From the NCBI RefSeq assembly GCF_016862975.1, contig NZ_BONZ01000112.1, forward strand, positions 1 through 43,568: DNA of 43,568 nt. The letters run 5' to 3'. A program made the position numbers and the translations under genes. Within the stretch, counting starts at the first letter, position 1, and each line of letters begins with the position of its first letter. The notes below the pieces were generated by a model. That model searched no databases and was not told the DNA's origin. It saw only the letters and a program-made list of their open reading frames with translations. This DNA is from Rugosimonospora africana (GTDB taxonomy: Bacteria > Actinomycetota > Actinomycetes > Mycobacteriales > Micromonosporaceae). This document shows positions 40,909-43,568 of this stretch, in pieces.

Positions 40909-40986
40909 CGACCGGTCTGGGTCGTCGCGCGGTGTCAGACGCGAGCCGGACTGGTCGGCGACTGGTCTGGGTCGTCGCGCGGCGTC
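40909..40986. repeat. Composite dispersed repeat, family A, copy 2 (between convergent GT genes)
   Basis: On the minus strand two units starting GACGCCGCGCGACGACCCAG (40986 downwards) and GACACCGCGCGACGACCCAG (40936 downwards) flank a 22-base spacer nearly identical to that of the copy inside GH31. Period is 50 bp. The repeat supplies the last codons and the stop codon of the minus-strand GT4 gene. Confidence 0.9.
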
Positions 40987-42194
40987 GCGACGCCCAACAG
41001 GTCGTCGTAGACCGAGGTGAAGCGTCCCAGCGCGACGTCCGAGGAGAAGTGGGCCGTGCAGCGCTCCCGGGCGTGGACACCGAAGCGGCAGCCCGGGTCC
41101 GCGAGCACCCGTAGCGTCCGCTCGGCGATGGTGGCCGGTATCCGGTCGGCGGGCAGTTGCGGCACCAGCCACCCGGTCTGCCCGTCCTGTACCGTCTCGA
41201 CGCTGCCGGCCGTCTCGGTGGACACCACCGGCAGCCCGCAGGCCATCGCCTCCAGGACGGTCATCCCCAGCCCCTCCTCGTGGGAGGTCTGGAGGAAGAC
41301 CGAGGCGTCCTGGTAGAGCCTGACGAGATCGTCGAGGCCGACGTCGCGGTGGACGACGACCCGGCCGCTCAGCCCGAGGTTCGTCACCAGGTCGCGTACC
41401 GGTCGCGGCAGTTCGCCCCGGCCGACCAGCAGCAGATCCGGTACGGCGTCGTTGCGGCGGACCATCTCGGCGTAGGCGCGCACCATCCGGTCGAGGCCCT
41501 TGCGCGTGTCGCCCAGCCGGCACACCGACAGCAGGTGGCCGTCGGGCCGCCACGGGTGGTCCGGCGGCGTGAAGAACGAGGTGTCCACGCCCGGTGCCGC
41601 CTTGACGACCCGGCCCTGGTTGAGCGAGCGGACCCAGGCGAGCATCGTCGCGTTCTCCACCAGGACGGCGTCGACGCCGGCGAGCGCCCGCCGTTCGGCA
41701 CGGCTGGTGAGCCTGGTCATGGCGCCGCGCCAGGCCCGGGCCGGCAGCGGCTGCTCGACCAGTTGCGATGCGCGTTCCCAGCAGGCCCGGGTGGCCACCT
41801 GCAGGACCACCGGAATGCCGGTTCCGACCACCGCGGACGCCCACGCCGGGCTGCCGGCCACCACCTGGATCAGGTCGTACCCGCGGAGCACGGCGGTCAG
41901 CTCGCGGCGCGGGCGGTACCGCATGAATTCCAGCTCGACGGCGTTCGCGCCCCAGTGCTTCGCGGACGGGCCGCCGGCCGGCGTGGCCAGGCTGCCGCGC
42001 GGCCACGAACCGGGCGCGACCAGGCGCCGGCTGCTGGGATCCCGGCTGGAGGTCGCGAGGGTGTGCACGTCGACCGAGTAGCCCTCGGCGGCCATCAGCG
42101 CGTCGTGCAGCCACCGGCTCACGGTCGCCACTCCGCCGCCCGCGTTCAGCCCGTGACTGACCAGAGCGATCCTCCGGCGCCGCCGAGTTGTCAT
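40935..42194 (-). CDS. GT4 glycosyltransferase 1, C-terminus rewritten by a repeat
   Basis: A 419-aa retaining GT-B enzyme. Residues 1-30 read RIALVSHGLNAGGGVATVSR, the glycine-rich donor-side loop. The C-terminal domain has LLSVCRLGDTRKGLDRMVRA near residue 235 and the EX7E-type EEGLGMTVLEAMACGLPVVS near 320. ATG at 42194 overlaps the upstream GT4 stop as ATGA. The final 16 residues (TPRDDPDQSPTSPARV) come from a dispersed DNA repeat, which also contains the stop codon, so the natural C-terminus was probably altered by insertion; the catalytic region is unaffected. The second of a coupled GT4 pair; donor and linkage unknown. Confidence 0.9.
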   Translation of the reverse strand: MTTRRRRRIALVSHGLNAGGGVATVSRWLHDALMAAEGYSVDVHTLATSSRDPSSRRLVAPGSWPRGSLATPAGGPSAKHWGANAVELEFMRYRPRRELTAVLRGYDLIQVVAGSPAWASAVVGTGIPVVLQVATRACWERASQLVEQPLPARAWRGAMTRLTSRAERRALAGVDAVLVENATMLAWVRSLNQGRVVKAAPGVDTSFFTPPDHPWRPDGHLLSVCRLGDTRKGLDRMVRAYAEMVRRNDAVPDLLLVGRGELPRPVRDLVTNLGLSGRVVVHRDVGLDDLVRLYQDASVFLQTSHEEGLGMTVLEAMACGLPVVSTETAGSVETVQDGQTGWLVPQLPADRIPATIAERTLRVLADPGCRFGVHARERCTAHFSSDVALGRFTSVYDDLLGVATPRDDPDQSPTSPARV

Positions 42195-43399
42195 CGACCC
42201 ACCGCCCGGGAAGAACACAGCACCTGCTCGAAGATGTTGATCTTTATCGACTGCGCCTGCCACCGCCGGTACGCCTCGCCGGCGGCCAGTCTGGCCCGAA
42301 GCCGCGCGTCCGGGGACATCGACACGACCGATCGCAGCGCCGCGGCGAGACCGTCGACGGTCAGGTCCCGGACGACCTGCCCGCCGCCCTTGTCCAGCAC
42401 GTCGGTCCACGGAGTGGTGTCCGAGCAGATCACCGGGCAGGAAGCGGAGAGGCTCTCGGCGATCGCGTGGCCGAAGTTTTCCCCCAGCGTCGGGAAGACG
42501 AAGGCGTCGTAGGCGTGGAAGGTACCGGGAACGGCGGCGGGCGCCAGTTCGCCGCGGTACCGCACCCGGACGGTGGGCGGCAGCAGCGCGATCAGCGCCT
42601 CGCAGCGCGCCCAGTACGCGGCGTCCTCCCGTGGTCCGTAGATGTCGAAGTCGATCCGCCCGCCGACGAGCGGCAGGGCCCGCAGAGCCAGTTCCAGGTT
42701 CTTCTTCGGGCTGATCCGGCTGATGAAGACGAGCCGGGCCGGACCGGCCTCCGGCTCGGTCGCCGGCATCGGCTCGGCGGGCAGCTGGCTCTGATCCTGA
42801 TTGATCTCAACGCTTGCCCACGGGAACGCGGACCTGATGTCGGTGGCCTCGTGCCGGGTGGAGGCGTGCCAGACGGTGTCCATGCCGCGCAGGAACGGTC
42901 GCCACCACCGCAGGAACAGTCGCTTCTTGCCGGCCTTGAGCGACAGCGCGCCCGCGGACAGTTCGCCGCGCGGTGCGATCAGGACGGTCGCCGCACGGAT
43001 CAGTCGCAGCCGCGCGGCGAGCACCGGCACCACGGTGAACACCGGCGCCCAGAGGCTGTTGACGTACAACAGGTCGTACTCGTCCCGGCGGAGCGCGCGC
43101 CACAGCCGCAACCACTGTCCCGGCCGGCGGGTGTCGAGGTAGAAGATCCGTGAGCGGTACCGGTCGACCCACCGGCCCGAGAGCCCGGGATAGGGCTGCG
43201 CGGAGCCGAGGTCCCGGTCCCGCGTGACGAGCAGCAGGTCGACGTGCCCGGGCAGGCTCGCCATTATCGCCGCCAGTGATCTGACCGGTCCGCCGCCGCG
43301 GAACCCCGGTTCGAAGCATCCGCACGTGGCGAGCACCCGTACCCGCACCCGGTCGCCCTCCATCCCGGTCGCGGCGAGCGAGCGTGCGCGCGACGTCAT
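42191..43399 (-). CDS. GT4 glycosyltransferase 2
   Basis: A 402-aa retaining GT-B enzyme. N-terminal region VRVLATCGCFEPGFRGGGPV with the GGGPVRSL loop is typical of a subgroup of GT4 enzymes in exopolysaccharide loci. Later motifs are APRGELSAGALSLKAGKKRL near residue 145, LVFISRISPKKNLELALRAL near 230 (nucleotide-binding domain) and the EX7E-like FPTLGENFGHAIAESLSASC near 315. ATG at 43399 has AGGGAGGGG eight bases upstream. Its stop overlaps the next GT4 gene (ATGA), so the pair is translated together and probably adds two successive sugars. Confidence 0.9.
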   Translation of the reverse strand: MTSRARSLAATGMEGDRVRVRVLATCGCFEPGFRGGGPVRSLAAIMASLPGHVDLLLVTRDRDLGSAQPYPGLSGRWVDRYRSRIFYLDTRRPGQWLRLWRALRRDEYDLLYVNSLWAPVFTVVPVLAARLRLIRAATVLIAPRGELSAGALSLKAGKKRLFLRWWRPFLRGMDTVWHASTRHEATDIRSAFPWASVEINQDQSQLPAEPMPATEPEAGPARLVFISRISPKKNLELALRALPLVGGRIDFDIYGPREDAAYWARCEALIALLPPTVRVRYRGELAPAAVPGTFHAYDAFVFPTLGENFGHAIAESLSASCPVICSDTTPWTDVLDKGGGQVVRDLTVDGLAAALRSVVSMSPDARLRARLAAGEAYRRWQAQSIKINIFEQVLCSSRAVGR

Positions 43400-43568
43400 C
43401 GAAGACCCCTCCCTGCGACGTAGTTCGCGGATATAACGACCTTACGTTCGAATACGTGACTGAAGGCTGAATAGACCTTTTAAGCTCTCAAACCGGCTCA
43501 GCCGGCCCTATGCTGGCAAAGGTACCGTAGCCGCTCAGATCGGCCGAAACCGGTAAAAAACCACGGGG
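43400..43568. promoter_or_regulatory. AT-rich promoter region of the GT4 pair, to the window edge
   Basis: AT-rich DNA (for example GTTATATCC and TTTTAAGCTC on either strand) upstream of the GT4 pair is the likely promoter zone. CCGGC-TCA-GCCGG forms a small hairpin at about 43494-43506. No gene is visible before the window ends; specific promoter boxes were not assigned. Confidence 0.45.

Noticed and set aside
25172-43399. Presence of a Wzy polymerase in the polysaccharide locus
   Set aside because: No protein with a long polytopic Wzy-like pattern was found; the only multi-helix protein is the Wzx-like flippase.

Overview
The window is very GC-rich (roughly 70%), with many GTG and TTG starts, ATGA/GTGA stop-start overlaps, an F420-type oxidoreductase and a sugar ABC importer that lacks its own ATPase. 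This points to a filamentous or related actinomycete, and the gene types fit a Micromonosporales-like genome. No rRNA, tRNA, CRISPR array, transposase or phage gene was recognised.

Left part (1-17.7 kb) is a secreted-protease and carbohydrate-use region. It holds a sedolisin (S53) protease behind a strong palindromic terminator, a GalT-like uridylyltransferase and a PHP phosphoesterase. A GH3 beta-glycosidase follows, translationally coupled to a LacI regulator, with two AAGCGCTT-centred palindromes in front of it. Next is a scarred stretch (8.5-9.8 kb): the C-terminal half of one DUF4352 gene on the minus strand, the N-terminal half of another on the plus strand that appears fused to the tail of a HicA toxin, and an intact HicB antitoxin. 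A second sugar locus has a ROK regulator, a GH31 alpha-xylosidase-like enzyme and a divergent three-gene ABC importer (binding protein and two permeases).

Middle part (17.7-25 kb) is mixed: a MarR regulator with a probably leaderless, palindrome-controlled promoter coupled to a 14-TM MFS exporter; an LLM-type F420 oxidoreductase; a crotonase-fold protein; an OsmC/Ohr-like protein; a membrane-anchored beta-propeller protein; and a CehA-type PHP hydrolase.

Right part (25.1 kb to the end) is an exopolysaccharide locus. A Wzz/Wzc-type tyrosine autokinase faces a minus-strand operon of capE-capF-GT4-capG-like genes plus a low-molecular-weight tyrosine phosphatase. Those genes form a UDP-N-acetyl-L-fucosamine pathway with its likely transferase. 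Divergently, a DegT aminotransferase, an initiating phosphoglycosyl transferase, a GNAT, a FemAB-like acyltransferase, a methyltransferase and a Wzx-like flippase follow in a tightly overlapping plus-strand operon. Then come a methyltransferase, a GT2 and two coupled GT4 enzymes. No Wzy polymerase is visible, so the locus probably continues to the right.

The most unusual signal is repetitive DNA. (i) A composite ~80-bp element occurs twice: once in frame inside the GH31 gene and once, inverted, at the junction of two convergent glycosyltransferases. (ii) A second dispersed, mostly paired element occurs at three gene 3' ends. (iii) Frame-preserving tandem repeats sit in the phosphatase, in the initiating transferase, and in the leader of the aminotransferase next to a 69-bp inverted repeat.
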